Source: Achatina immaculata
Lineage: Eukaryota > Mollusca > Gastropoda > Stylommatophora > Achatinidae
Length of the DNA stretch: 64,000 bases
NCBI GenBank assembly: GCA_009760885.1
Contig: CM019713.1
Coordinates: 5,772,996-5,836,995, forward strand
Reading direction: 5' to 3'
The notes below the pieces were generated by a model, which saw nothing but the letters and a program-made list of their open reading frames with translations, was not told the origin of the DNA and made no database searches. The position numbers were made by a program, and so were the translations under genes. The first letter of the stretch is position 1. Each line of letters starts with the position of its first letter. Positions 46,530 to 57,792 of this stretch are shown one piece after another.

Positions 46530-46975
46530 CAAGATGTGTTTAAAAAAAAGAGCGAATTTTTGCTCTTTAGATATGTGTTCATTTGACAATGCTTTCTCCT
46601 TCAAAGAAACCGCCTCTACTGACGATACACCATTTCCAACTTTTCTACCAATGTTGGAATACTTCCTGGAACGCACTTTCTGTGACGGCGCACATTTCTC
46701 TTATCGTGTTTTACTGAATCTCCTCTATGTTTTGCAAACGACGTCCTTTCAAAGTGGTTTTAAGTTTGGGAAATGGGAGAAATTCTGCTGGGGCAAAGTC
46801 CGGAGAATAGGGCGGATGGGGCACACGGATGTCTGATGTTGTGTCAGATAACTGCGGATGTGAAGCGACGCGTGAGCCGGAGAATTGTCTTGGTGCATTG
46901 TCACTTTGTCACTAATCCAACGAACAACTTGCGCACGTGCTCACTTCAGGGGATGTAGCTCGACGACTAATGTTC
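46530..46975 (-). pseudogene. Mariner transposase C-terminal fragment
   Basis: Minus-strand pieces are HQDNSPAHASLHIRSYLTQH (second catalytic Asp in QDN), VPHPPYSPDFAPAEFLPFPK (third Asp in SPD), LKTTLKGRRLQNIEEIQ and REMCAVTESAFQEVFQHW, then WCIVSRGGFFEGE. They are joined across at least two frameshifts and stops. The QDN to SPD spacing is as in mariner DD34D enzymes. No inverted ends were identified. Confidence 0.82.
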
Positions 46976-47732
46976 ATAGCGGAACGGGGCAAATGGCAAA
47001 AGTTGTCAAGACCTGGCACTAGTTGCGTTCAGTAGCTGAACCTCTGTGCCGGTTTTTTACACTACTAAAAAAGTTCCCTTTAATGTTGAACATCCCTGGA
47101 AGTTCAGCGATGTCTTTGGAATAGTTTTAGAATGTAGTAAGATGGGGGGGGGGGTGGGTGGGGGGGGGAAGGAGGAGAGAAGAAGAAGAAGAGTATAGTT
47201 TCAGCAATGAGAATTCGTTTACATCACAGCTCAGACAGAACTTTAGAATATAAATGAACCTCTCCCCTCTCCTCTTCTCTCTCTCTCTCCCTCTTTCTTT
47301 CTCTCTGCCATTATTCACGAAGACCAGATTATTAGGCTTTGTGTAATTTTAATTTAAGATTCGCGTATTGAGGAAATGACATTATTATATATGATACAAT
47401 TGCTTTTGTTGAGTGAAATCCTCCAGGAGCTTCCCAACCAAAGGATGATTAAACGTGAATAATCCTTTAAGAAAGATTTATAAGATGATTTATATATGAA
47501 AACAGAGAGAAAGGAGAGCAAGACAGAACGAAGGTTGGGCGAAAGGAGAGGGCCGGTGGGGGAAGAAGAGAATGAAAAATGAGAAACGAGGTCGTTTACA
47601 ATTCCATCTTTCATGAAGTATTTTTTACTATGAATGTATAGAAAAATGTTTGTGTTTCAAAGGCTGATATTCTCGTCGTCAGAAAGATTATTACCAATTC
47701 TGTGGTATCATATTATGAAAAAAAAACAAGAT
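46976..47732. other. Intronic DNA with G run and CT repeat
   Basis: G-rich run at 47143-47167 and CTCTCT at 47265-47307. No gene. Confidence 0.55.
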
Positions 47733-48215
47733 CGAACTAGAAGCTTTAATCTATTCTTACATCTTATATCCTTCCCGTACCGATAAACGTCACATAAGGC
47801 CCGCATGGTAGTTTGCCAAGATTTCCTGTCTTCGGCGAGTTTTTCAATCTTATCAAGGGATGTTATGCCCACTGAACTGGCCTCTCTTAACAACGTCCTC
47901 TTTAGAGTTTCACGTCGGCTTGTTGTGATCCACTTGATAACTTGTTTGGGGATCCTCTGATTGTTTCCTCTCATCACATGACTGATATATGTCCATCTTT
48001 TTTTTTCTAATCACCCATGAGACAAGTTGTTGTTTGTTCATCTGTTTTTCTCTCTGCGTTGATCTTGAATGTGTTTCACTTTATACCAAGTATTTTCCTT
48101 AGGCATTTGTTTTCGAAAGAGTCTAATTTGTTGCCTATTTCTTTAGTTGTTTTCCAGCTTTCACATGCATAAATAAGGGTGGATATTATTTAATCTCGAA
48201 ATTACACGAAATAGA
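47733..48215 (-). mobile_element. LINE B 3' fragment
   Basis: In reverse: STLIYACESWKTTKEIGNKL, SFENKCLRKILGIKW, a frame break near 48005, then MMRGNNQRIPKQVIKWITTS and LREASSVGITSLDKIEKLAE. It matches the B copy at 12985-14035. Confidence 0.88.
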
Positions 48216-48264
48216 CTGCGTATATTTATAATAAACAACACGGTAGGCCACTATATAGCGCCTT

Positions 48265-48332
48265 TCGCATCACTATTCTGAACTTTCGCATCACTATTCT
48301 GAACTTTCGCATCACTATTCTGAACTTTCGCA
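48265..48332. repeat. 21-bp tandem repeat, three copies
   Basis: Unit ACTTTCGCATCACTATTCTGA, perfect. Confidence 0.95.
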
Positions 48333-48579
48333 ACTTACGAGTGGACTCTGCTGATACAGTAAAGTCTAACAGGTGAAACAAGGCAAAAATAAAGCCGTTT
48401 TTGCTACATTAAGTAATGGAAAGTAACGAGTAAAGTGGCATAATGCCCTAGTAGAAATGCACCAACTTAATTGACAGACATTATCAGTGATCGAGCCACT
48501 TGGAGAAAATGATCTAAAAATATATTCACAAGAGTGGGGTTGGTGGTGGTGGGGGAGGGTGTTAGACGCTGTCCAATCT

Positions 48580-48880
48580 GGCAGTCACCCATAGCTGATA
48601 TGCTATAGTCAGGCTTAGAGAACCACAGTCGATCAAGACCCTGTGCCACCTTTCAGTTGGTACCCCCAGTAACAGACCTATCTTGATTAACGCTGTAATC
48701 TGTAATCCCCATGGCGGTAAATATAATAAAACAGAAGTGTATACCCCCTGTCTTTTTTAGTTCTACTCATGGACTCAAATTTAAAAAAAAAACGGCCATC
48801 ATAACCTGCTTTCAATCCGACTCGATGATGTGCCTCAATACTGTCACAGCACTGACTGCAAAAGGACACCGCTTGCATTT
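48580..48880 (+). repeat. Dispersed repeat R4
   Basis: Blocks GAACCACAGTCGATCAAGAC, TTTCAGTTGGTACCCCC and CATCATAACCTGCTTTCAAT shared with the copy at 32236. Confidence 0.7.
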
Positions 48881-48988
48881 ACAGAAAGATGAGAGACAAG
48901 ACAAGACAAGGCAAGACTTGCGCACTTCCTCCAGGGAGATAAAGTCAGCAACGAGAACCAAGTTGCGAATCAGAATTCTGAGACTGAT

Positions 48989-49095
48989 TTTTAGCAATCA
49001 CAATCGTCTGTTTATTTTTAGCACTCACAATCATCTTGTTAGTTTTAGCACTCACAATCATTGTTTTCATTTTTAGCATTCACAATCATCTCGTT
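48989..49095. repeat. About 27-bp tandem repeat, four copies
   Basis: Unit TTTTTAGCACTCACAATCATC plus a short variable spacer. Confidence 0.88.
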
Positions 49096-49299
49096 CCAGT
49101 CTCTTCAGGGAAGACTGTCTACATCTTCAGTCTTTTCTCTCCTTTGCTTTCATGGTACATCAGGTCAGAATGAAATCCTTTCATCCTGTGATGTTGTCAA
49201 AACATCTATAACAATGTATCATTTTTCTCTTTTAACTTAAACCCCGCCACCCCCCTCCCCCGCCTTTTTTTTCACTCCCTATTTTTCCCTGGTTTTTAA

Positions 49300-49672
49300 T
49301 TACTGCAAAAATCATTAGAAGCAGTAGAAATGTGGTTTATTAGAAAAAAGTTGCGAATTCCCAAGACAGCAAGGATAGATAATGAAGAATGTAGGAAAAG
49401 AGCTAGAGAGATAAACAAAAATCTTATAAAAAAGAGAGAAGCAATGTACATTCGTACAACATGTAGTGAGAAGATGGGGCATTGAAAATATTGTAACAGC
49501 TGGAAAAACAGAGGGAAGAAGAGACAGGGGAAGACCATGAGAAATGATATTGGATAAGCAGGCGAGATGGTGTGAGAGGAGATCACCAAATGAGCTGATG
49601 GCCTATATGAAGGACCGGGTACTGCATAATGGCCAACACCAGTCGGCACGGCGCGTGATGATGATGATGATT
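49300..49672 (+). mobile_element. LINE E 3' fragment with (GAT)n tail
   Basis: Reads SLEAVEMWFIRKKLRIPKTA, then ECRKRAREINKN, with later frame breaks, and an ADGLYEGPGTA-like end corresponding to LMAYMKDRVL in another frame. The tail (GAT)4 is at 49659-49671. It is homologous to the copy at 55650-56800. Confidence 0.8.
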
Positions 49673-49784
49673 TTAATTACTGCGTGTTAAAAAAAATTCT
49701 GATATATATTTTCCTATTCCCCAGAATTTTTTCAGTATTTTCCTTATTTTTAAAAATTATTTTCCCTTACTTTCCTCTAGTTTC

Positions 49785-50870
49785 AGTCATTTGCAAGTCC
49801 CTTTCGGAACTTTGCCTCCTTAACAGCTTTCCTGGAGGACTCTTGGATGTACGCAAGATGCCCTGCTGCTGACACATCCATATGTAGATCACCAACGATG
49901 TCTTGCAGCCACCTTCACCTTGGTCTTCCTATCTTTCTTTTTCCCATTATGTAACCTTCCATGAAAGTTTTCTCTAAATTCTCATGATGTTTAATATGTC
50001 CAAATTATTTTAAGTTTTCTTAAGTTCTCTTTACTAGCCAGCCTTATGAATATATGGATATATTTGTTCTTTTTTTTAATCCATGATATTTGAAGAACTC
50101 TTCTGTAGCATTTACATTCAAAAGCAGTTATGTGTTTCTCAGCTGTTTTGTTAAGTGTCCAGGTCTCACAGGCATATGGTGCGATGGGAAAGATCCATGC
50201 CTTTAAAATCTTATTTTTGTTGTTCTGTCTGTTCCTCTCCACAGATTTTTTAGTTGCTTTAGTTTCTGAAGAGCGATAGATGTCCTCCTTTTAATTTCTC
50301 TCATTGTATCTCTATTATTAGTTAGTAATGATAAAAGATATTCAAAACTCTCCACCTCTTCCAATTTTTCCTCAATGATACATATTTCAAATGCCTTATT
50401 TGTTTTGTCATTTGTCATCAATTTAGTTTTCTTCGCATTAAGATAGAGGTTTTACTCTTCACTATTCTTCCGGACTGACATAATTAGTTTTTCCATTCTT
50501 TTTTGTGTTGTGGACAGTAATAATGTGTCATCAGCGTATCTAATCTCTGGTACTTCATAACCTCCAGTTTTTAAGGCATCATAAAACTCTTTGTCTGCAT
50601 CTTCTCTAACATTTCTCATTATATTTTCAGTATACAAGTTAAATAAGTAAAGCGACAGTATGTACTCCTGACGGACCTATTGTTTTATTTCAAACAAAGT
50701 CGTTGTTTCACCATTTATTATTACTACTCCCTGTTGGTCTAGATGCAGCAGTGATATTAATTGTATCAAATGTGTTGGAAGTCCCATTTTTTCCCCATTA
50801 TTTCCCAAAGTTTCTGGTGTTGTATACAATCAAATGGCTTTGAGTAGTCTATAAAAGACTAGTTTACATC
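49785..50870 (-). mobile_element. LINE A, longest copy: RT palm to 3' end
   Basis: In reverse from about 50870: LVFYRLLKAI, KMGLPTHLIQLISLLHLDQQ, GVVIINGETTTLFEIKQ, a stop where Gly is expected, VRQEYILSLYLFNLYTENIM (the usual QGCxLSPxLFN box, mutated), then EIRYADDTLLLSTTQKRM with the YADD box at 50527-50538. A shift after RKNSEE, the ESFEYLLSLLTNN and CETWTLNKTAEKHITAFEC segments, deletions, and a TGACTG end follow. The endonuclease domain is absent. Dead copy. Confidence 0.93.
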
Positions 50871-50919
50871 AGTTTACTTTGTCCTTATTTCTCCTGCTTT
50901 TATTTATTGTGTTATGCCA

Positions 50920-51235
50920 TTCTTCTTCTTCTTCTTCTTCTTCGTCTTCTTCTTCTTCTTCTTCAACTTTCCGAGCCATTAAGGCTCCTTGCTGCAGATA
51001 AATTTCACCTGCATTCCTTTCTATTCCTAATCTTCTCTCTCTAGTTTGTGACACCAGTTTCTTTTACATCCTCTTCTATGTTGTCTTTCCATCTCTGCCT
51101 TAGTCTACACCTCGGTCTTGTTTCCATCATCTCTTGTGCACACATAATTTTCGTTTGTCTGTTCTCTTCCACTCTTTCTACATAGCCCAATCAGCTTAAT
51201 ATGTTCAGTTTCAAGACATTTATGCCATTAGGTGT
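50920..51235 (-). mobile_element. LINE C 3' fragment with (GAA)n tail
   Basis: It shares with 36331-36745 the blocks ATCTCTTGTGCA.ACATAATTTTCG and CTTTCTACAT..CCCAA, in reverse. CTTCTTCTT at 50923-50964 is the tail. It directly abuts the 5' end of the LINE A copy. Confidence 0.85.
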
Positions 51236-51459
51236 GGTAAAAATAATGTACCAATATGATTATCTAGCTCTGTTCATTATTTTTCTCTTCTCAGTTTGAA
51301 GTGATTTAGTTCTTTGTCCATTTTAGCGTTTGGAAAGTGGTTACCTGTTGATCCCGGGAAAATCTGTTGCAAGTTCATGTTTCACACGCCAGGAAAAGAT
51401 CCCGTAACGCCAAGAGTTAATGTGATATTCATGAAATTTTCTTAATCTGTATTTTTCCC

Positions 51460-51812
51460 TCTCTTTCATAAACTTACTCTTATCCCTCTCTTTCATAAAC
51501 TTACTCTTATCCCTCTATTTCATAAACGTAGTATTATCCCTCTCTTTCATAAACTTTTTATTATCCCTCTCTTTCATAAACTTACTATTATCCCTCTCTT
51601 TCATAAACTTTTATCCCTCTCTTTCATAAACTTACTATTATCCCTCTCTTTCATAAACTTACTCTTATCCCTCTCTTTCATAAACTTACTCTTATCCCTC
51701 TCTTTCATAAACTTACTATTATCCCTCTCTTTCATAAACTTACTCTTATCACTCTCTTTCATAAACTTACTATTATCCCTCTCTTTCATAAACTTATTCT
51801 TATCCATCAGTC
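51460..51812. repeat. 27-bp tandem repeat, about 13 copies
   Basis: Unit ATCCCTCTCTTTCATAAACT plus TACTCTT. Being a multiple of three it stays open on the minus strand as repeated MKERDKSKF. One copy near 51601 is shortened. Confidence 0.95.
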
Positions 51813-52284
51813 AGACTGGTACCTATCCAGCCTGAGAAGAGTGTTTCTAGACACGATGAACCCTTTTATACCTCCCACTAACATCTCTCATGTGTGATTT
51901 TTTTTTTCATGCAGTTAGTAATGAAATTTCGGTAGGAGGAGTCTTTTGTCCGTAATGAGAAGTGAATTTTATTAAAACTGGTGACAAGTCATCCGTTTCG
52001 CCAGTCATGATGTTTTTCATCATCACATTCATCGCTTATTTTTTCTTCCATCACGTCCATACCCACGAGATTAATGAATGTAAAAGAAAAGAATGTGGTG
52101 GTTCAAATATAAATTTGCTGAAAAATCTGACAAAAGTTAAGCTTCGAAATAATTTCACCGCAAATTTGTATCAGTTATACAACGCAAGTTTTCAAATGTA
52201 AAATTGTTCAAGTTTTTTTTTATTTTTGGGACACCCTGAATGAAAAAAAACAATTAATTCCTGATACATGTGCCCTACAGAAAT
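51813..52284. other. Intronic DNA, nothing recognised
   Basis: A 79-codon frame at 51962-52201 starts with a hydrophobic stretch (VMMFFIITFIAYFFF) and has no further support. Confidence 0.45.
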
Positions 52285-52580
52285 CCTCCCCCCCCCCTGT
52301 AATTCTTCCCAAACTGGACTCGTTGTAATTCTTCTCAACCAGACTCTCCGCAATTATTTCTAATTTTGACTCCTTGACCAGACTCTCTGAAATTCTTCCT
52401 CTACTAAACTCTCTCTACTAAATTAAAGATTCTTCCTCAAATCGACTTCACGTAATTCTTCCTCAAAAAAGACCCTACATTCTCCCTAAACTAGACTGTT
52501 CATAATTCTTTCTTCTTTCTCGCTACACTCTGTAATTCTTTCTCACAAGAATCTGTCAATTCTTCCTCAGCTGCATGATT
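52285..52580. repeat. Very degenerate repeat, about 30-40 bp
   Basis: Recurring TGTAATTCTTCC.CA...GACTC words spaced 30-40 bp, about seven times. An old decayed array. Confidence 0.55.
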
Positions 52581-53389
52581 TACTCATTTCCTCTCCTGTT
52601 TTCTTAAGTCTTTCCCTGTCTTACGGTTTCTTCTCCATTTCATGTTTTCTCTCCATCATTGCGCATTCATTCAACACGTCTGTTATTTTTGCAGCCAGCC
52701 TTTGGGGGAAAGATTTACAGATTTTTTCTTCTTTTTTTTTTTTTTGAGCTTCACATTTTCCATTCCTGGATTATTTCTCGCTTCATCTTCGCCTCCTCTA
52801 CGCGTCAAGTGCCCAATTTTGACGGCAACTGGTTAACCGCGACTGACCTACTAATTATGCAAACATCGCAAAAGCATGGCTCATTAATGCGAGCAAACAC
52901 TGCAATCGCCTGCGCCAAACGCACCCTGGCCCCGCTTCAATCACGTCATCAGTCAACTCTGGCAATAATTTAAATAAACATCATTACATTTCTTAAAACC
53001 GTCGGGATCAGCTCCACTTACGAGACCAAGATTTCTAAGAGCTTTTCAAATCCTATCGAGCCAGCGATCGAGTGCTGTTAATTCCAGCATTTATACCACA
53101 GATCAGCGCCAGTCATGAAAGTCGACTGGTGTCAAATACTGTCGACATTTGGCTGGGCACGTACTGGAATGCTGGAAGAAATTCGACTATATCATGAAAC
53201 GTAATTTTCCTCTATAGCGCGGGAACAAAACCCTAAGCTAGTGAGCCCTCGTTAGACAAGATAAGAGTTGATGTAGCCAAGTAGGATTCTCAATTGTTTT
53301 AGCACGTATCTCTGAACCCAGCGGTTTTCATGCTCTTTACTCCGTGTGTACTGCTAACACTGAAATTTCCTCCAGTCTCAAAACTGCTC
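52581..53389. other. Intronic DNA, nothing recognised
   Basis: T(14) run at 52732-52745. No gene or repeat family. Confidence 0.5.
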
Positions 53390-53735
53390 AGTCAGTCAGT
53401 CAGTCATTTGCATGTCCCTTGCGGAACTTTGCCTCCCTAACAGCTCTCCTATAGGCCTCCCGGTTATAAGCAATATGCCCTGCTGCTGATACATCCATTT
53501 GCAGATTATCAACGATGTCTTGCAGCCATCTTCGCTTTTGTCTTCCTTCCTCTCTTTCTTTTTTCCCATTATGTACCATTCCAATTATCATGACATTTAA
53601 TATGTCCAAAATATTTAAGTTTTCTCTGTTTAATCCTCTTTACTAGTCAGCCTTCTTCAATATTAAGTTCTTGTAATATGGATATATTTGTTCTTTTTTG
53701 CGTTCATGATATTTGAAGAACTCTTCTGTTTTTTA
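53390..53735 (-). mobile_element. LINE A 3' fragment with (TGAC)n tail
   Basis: In reverse MDILNVMIIGMVHNGKK and RRWLQDIVDNLQMDVSAAGH, then YNREAYRRAVREAKFRKGHA, and an end of five TGAC units (53390-53408). A 20-bp deletion removes the NLEKTVLE segment. Confidence 0.9.
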
Positions 53736-53789
53736 CGTTCACACTACTTAATAGCTAATGTTATAAATTTTGTCTTCCATCTATATCAG

Positions 53790-54275
53790 CAGCGAATTGG
53801 TTTTGCACTCGTCTATAAAGTAGATGGTTCGAATCTACCCCGGTCAATCAGCTGTAGAAGTGAGTACCTGGTTCCTTCAGGAGCTACTGAAGAAAAGGTG
53901 GCCAGGCATGAAGGTGGCCATGCATGAAGGTGGCCATGCATGATGGTGGCCATGCATGAAGGTGGCCAGGTATGAAGGTGGCCACGCATGTAGGTGGCCA
54001 GGCATGTAGGTGGCCAGGCATGAAGGTGGCCATGCATGAAGGTGACCAGGTATGAAGGTGGCCATGCATGATGGCGGCCATTCATGAAGGTGACCACGCA
54101 TGAAGGTGGCCATGTATGATGGTGGCCATGCACGAAGGTGGCCAGGCAGGAAGGTGGCCATGCATGAAGGTGGCCATGCATGAAGGTGGCCAGGCATGAA
54201 GGTGGCCGCATCATCCTCTGGTGTGCTGGCGGATCAAGGAAAATATTGACACTGCTGCCATGTCCCCTAAGTACT
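53790..54275 (+). mobile_element. SINE-1 copy expanded by an internal minisatellite
   Basis: Head GCGAATTGGTTTTGCACTCG and B box GGTTCGAATCTAC, body GAAGTGAGTACCTGGTTCC, then the 16-bp array (53892-54208). After the array the normal SINE-1 3' part resumes: ATCATCCTCTGGTGTGCTGG, GGATCAAGGAAAATATTGAC. Confidence 0.88.
53892..54208. repeat. 16-bp minisatellite, about 20 copies, inside SINE-1
   Basis: Unit GAAGGTGGCCATGCAT with AGGCAT and ACGCAT variants. The unit matches the SINE-1 body segment AAAGGCGGCCAGATGTG, so it arose from the SINE itself. Confidence 0.95.
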
Positions 54276-54649
54276 TTCACTTTCTATGCGGGTCTAGTTA
54301 CTTCTTAAATATGTTATTATGATGTTTGCAGCACACATTTTTTCAGCTTTATAACTATATTTTCACAGGAATAAACACCAGTTTCGCCAGAAGCTTAACA
54401 TTATCAGATATAGAAGCACCTAGAGATAACTCTAAGGCCAGAAGTACTTTTAGAAAAATTCAAAACGTTTCTTCTTCTTCTTCTTCTTCTTCTTCTTCTA
54501 TCTCATTGGAATTGCAGGTTGGTTTCTTTGCAAAAGATACTGTGATTGGTGTTCAGTACAGATTCGTATCGAACTGGGAGCGAATTATGGCGGTTTTTTT
54601 ATGAGTCCCTAAGTGCAGCTAAAAAGCAGGGAGTGTGCAATAGTTCTTT
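54276..54649. other. Non-coding with (TTC)n
   Basis: TTC repeat at 54470-54499. Otherwise nothing recognised. Confidence 0.6.
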
Positions 54650-54835
54650 GGCAGTCTCCACCCCCCCCCCCCCATATGAGGACTACGGCGATCCCTGCCC
54701 TGTTAGCCCAGACTAGGCATGTTACTGGCAGTATCAACGGAAAGGTGGAACAGGGTCTTGGTCAGCTATGGTTCGCCAACCCTGAAGGTAGTATGTCATC
54801 TGTGGGTGTGCTGATTGCCACACTGGAAAGCGTCT
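54650..54835 (-). repeat. Dispersed repeat R4, minus strand
   Basis: GGAACAGGGTCTTGGTCAGC and GGTTCGCCAACCCTGAAGG are reverse R4 blocks. C(13) run at 54660-54673. Confidence 0.7.
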
Positions 54836-55640
54836 TTTTCCTCCTTCAAGTATTCTATATAATCTAGACTTACTACGCTAATCCTAACATCCATGGCAGA
54901 AACCAACGGTAAGTTTGTTGGATTAAAATGTACTTGTGGATTACACTCTGTCTGCATCCTGTCCAGCCAGTCCGTGGTGCTCTCTTATACTTTTAATTTA
55001 TAACTTTTTCAATTTATTTATATTAAAAAAATCTCATTCACGCGCACACACTAAACTTTCTCCGTGTAGACACTTTTATCGAGTCCTCACACTCGCAGTT
55101 TCATCACTTTCTCTAAAAAGGTCACGGAAATGTAAACCAGGACTTAAGAGCCACGCAGACAGAATGCAAATGTCCAGACTTTTCCGCAATATCCTGGTCT
55201 GTTTGATACATTGAGAAACCCGAAGCGGAAGAGCCACTGCGACATTAGGGTCTGGATAGAGCAGGATTTAAGATGGGTTCATTCAATTCGGACCGAAAGC
55301 GGGACTGCATACCTTTTTTTTTTTCTGCACGTCCCGTAAACTAGGAATTTGACTGAATACGAGAGTATGGTGAGTGCTACAAGGGAAAGCACATGGTTAA
55401 ATCTCAGAATTTATGTGTGCGGTCATTGCTACAGACATGCTCTTAAGTGGAGTTAAACAGCTTTGGATGAGGCCAGGAGCAGCCACTCTGCGTATGATTT
55501 TAGCTGCTACATTGTGAGGTGAAATGAGAGTTTCACGTTCTAGAAAGCTGTGTGCTCTTTTTGTATTTAACTGTAAAATAACGTCCTTCACGGCTTACCC
55601 CGGCAACATAGGCCCCTGTCTGATCTGCCTCAACTGATAT
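54836..55640. other. Non-coding, nothing recognised
   Basis: No family match; short frames only. Confidence 0.5.
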
Positions 55641-56074
55641 GCGACTTTGACTATCATCATCATCATCAACATCATCATCATCATCATCATCGTCACCATC
55701 ATCATCATCAAGTTCCACGCCGGTCATGCTCCTCCACAATTTTCGGTCCTTGACATTTCTGAGTAACTCTGTTGCCGATTTATTTACATGCCACCGTGCC
55801 AGGCCTTCCTCGGTCGTCCTCTACCTCTCCTGCCTTCAAGTTTCGCTCACTGTTATGTTTTCCAGTTTCTCTCTTCTTATCACATGCCTCAAGAATGATG
55901 ACTGCCTTTTTTTATCTTTGTTATTATACTGCATTAGCTTGTCTCTGACACTGTTCACTAGTTATCTTGGCTGTCCTTGGGATCCTCATCATTCTTCTCA
56001 GTAAGCACATCTCTGCTGCCTCTAATGATTTACTCATTTTCCTGCCATGATTTACATCCGTATAGAAAAACGGG

Positions 56075-56169
56075 CAAGAGCAGAAAAAAAGGCGAAGGAC
56101 AGGCATTTGTGGAAAACCCTTGCGGAAGCCCCATGTGCCCTGGGCACTTAAGGTTCAGAGAGAGAGAGA
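56075..56169 (+). mobile_element. LINE D 3' fragment, 95 bp, nested in LINE E
   Basis: Exact 10-bp repeats GAAAAACGGG at 56065-56074 and 56170-56179 flank it. It contains the last 28 codons of D (RAEKKAKDRHLWKTLAEAPC), TTAAGGTTCAG and (AG)n. Confidence 0.93.
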
Positions 56170-56179
56170 GAAAAACGGG

Positions 56180-56545
56180 TTCAATACTGCATTGTAGCTC
56201 TTTCTCACATTAAATATAGCACTGTGATTATTTCTCGCACTCAATACTGTAGCTCTTTCTCACATTCAATATAGCACTGTAATTCTTTCTCACATTAAAT
56301 ATAGCACTATGATTCTTTCTCACACTCAATATAGATCTGTAGTTTTTTCTCACATTCATTATAGATATGTAGTTCTTTCTCACATTCAGTATAGCACTGT
56401 AGTTCTTTCTCACATTCAATAAAGCACTGTAATTTTTTCACATTCAATATAACACTGTAGTTTTTTTTCTCACACTCAATATAGCAATGTAGTTCTTTCT
56501 CACATTCAGTACAGCACTATAATTCTTCCTCACATTCAATGACAG
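56180..56545. repeat. 30-bp minisatellite, about 12 copies, in frame within LINE E
   Basis: Plus-strand unit TAGCACTGTAATTCTTTCTC plus ACATTCAATA. On the minus (LINE E) strand it reads NVRKNYSAIL repeatedly and stays open from 56419 to 56228. It sits between LINE E segments, where comparable elements have a short LxVRKxxLxCY-type stretch. Confidence 0.92.
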
Positions 56546-56944
56546 TGACTTAAAGATGGCTTTCAATTACTGAAATGCTCCTTGTGAATGGCATATTCTG
56601 GTTTTAATTTCTGTGATACATCCTCCATCAGCTGGTATCACTGATCCCCGATACTTTAACTTGTTCACTTGTTGCAGTGTTGTCCCATTGATATGCAAGT
56701 TACATGCTGGTGGGCACTTCCTTTTGCATACAGCCATTGTCTCCGTTTTCTTGATGTTCAGACTCTTTCCTTTTTCACTCTCTGCTACTAACTTTAGCTA
56801 TAGAGAAAGATAACAGACAATTCTACCTGTTTCACAGCAAATCTTCCTCTTGTAACAACTAACGAAAAACAGCAACAAAGTTGAATTAAAAAAATATTTA
56901 AAGGGATACAGGAAACAAATGAAGATTTAACAGGAACAAGTGAA

Positions 56945-57215
56945 TATTCACCCCCCCCCCCGGTATTTGTGTGAATTAGCGATGAAAGTGTTAGCTACTT
57001 CACATTTTTTAAGACAGTACATTGTGAGGTATGGAAGCCAGCACATATCCTCCCTGTCTTTACTTTCCCAGACAAACCCCCAGCATCCATTTCTTAATGC
57101 TGAGTCGACTCCAGTGCCTTCCTGTATGAGAAATAGTTCCATCCCAGTGGGGAATCGAACCCAGGACCTTGGTCGGCAGACGAGAGCAGTAATAACCACC
57201 AAGCCGTGGCACAAG
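56945..57215 (-). mobile_element. SINE-4: tRNA-headed element, minus strand
   Basis: In reverse GCCACGGCTTGGTGGTTATT and CTGGGTTCGATTCCCCACTG (A- and B-box like), then a body GAACTATTTCTCATACAGGA and onward to a C(10) run at 56951-56960. Single copy in the window, so its 3' border is uncertain. Confidence 0.6.
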
Positions 57216-57269
57216 AAAGAACTGAAAACTTACAGGAAGCTTAAAAGAACTAATTACAAAGGTACAGGA

Positions 57270-57585
57270 AACGATGGCCGCCTGGCTGGCTGTGTGGTCA
57301 GGCGCTCGTCTACCACTCAGGTCTCAGGTGGTACCAGGTTCCAAGTCCCAGCAGTGGGGATTCTTCTGGTACCACCACACCAAAAAAAAAAAAAAAGGCG
57401 TCAAGGGTCCCAACCAGTCTCTAAAAATGGGAACCTAGGAAAATCCTGGGAAGATAAAGTCTGCAAGACGTGATACTGACCGCAACACACATTCATGTGC
57501 CGATGGTCTTGGAAGTACGAGACTAACACCGCATAACAAATATGACTTAATGACAAGGAAACGGGGATTTTTGCCTTTAACAAGA
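57270..57585 (+). mobile_element. SINE-2 copy
   Basis: Head GCCTGGCTGGCTGTGTGGTC, B box CAGGTTCCAAGTCCCAGCAG, A(15) run, TCTAAAAATGGGAACCTAGG, then CATTCATGTGCCGATGGTCT and the end AAACGGGGATTTTTGCCTTT. Confidence 0.85.
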
Positions 57586-57792
57586 AACAAGAGAGGGGTC
57601 GACAAATAACAACTTCCTGCTAAAAAAAAAAGAAAGAAAGAGTTTCATTAAGAAGGGCCACTGGAGGAATAATCATCACCCGGGTCCCTAGACTGAACTT
57701 AATAAAGGCTACTATCCCCCCCTCAGGCTATACCATTCATCTCTGATATCATATTCATAGTCTATATTTGTAGAGTTTTTTTGTTTAATATA

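Larger units (their letters stand above)
55650..56800 (-). mobile_element. LINE E ORF2 C-terminal half, interrupted by a LINE D insert and a tandem array
   Basis: Reading leftward from 56790: KSLNIKKTETMAVCKRKCPP, then LHINGTTLQQVNKLKYRGS, DGGCITEIKTRICHSQGAFQ. The tandem array 56180-56545 and the LINE D insert 56075-56169 come next. Then MSKSLEAAEMCLLRRMMRIP, RTAKITSEQ, a frame break, RREKLENITV, NKSATELLRNVKDRKLWRSM and a (GAT)n tail at 55650-55711. The order (hydrophobic YLGS segment, MSKxLEAAEMW, LLRxVKDRxLW) is that of the region after the RT core in this LINE type. Confidence 0.85.

Noticed and set aside
51601..51807. Charged repeat protein KFMKERDKS
   Set aside because: Translation of a 27-bp satellite; no flanking coding signal.
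53813..54280. 155-codon His/Pro/Trp-rich frame (HGHLHAWPPS repeats)
   Set aside because: Antisense of the 16-bp minisatellite inside SINE-1.
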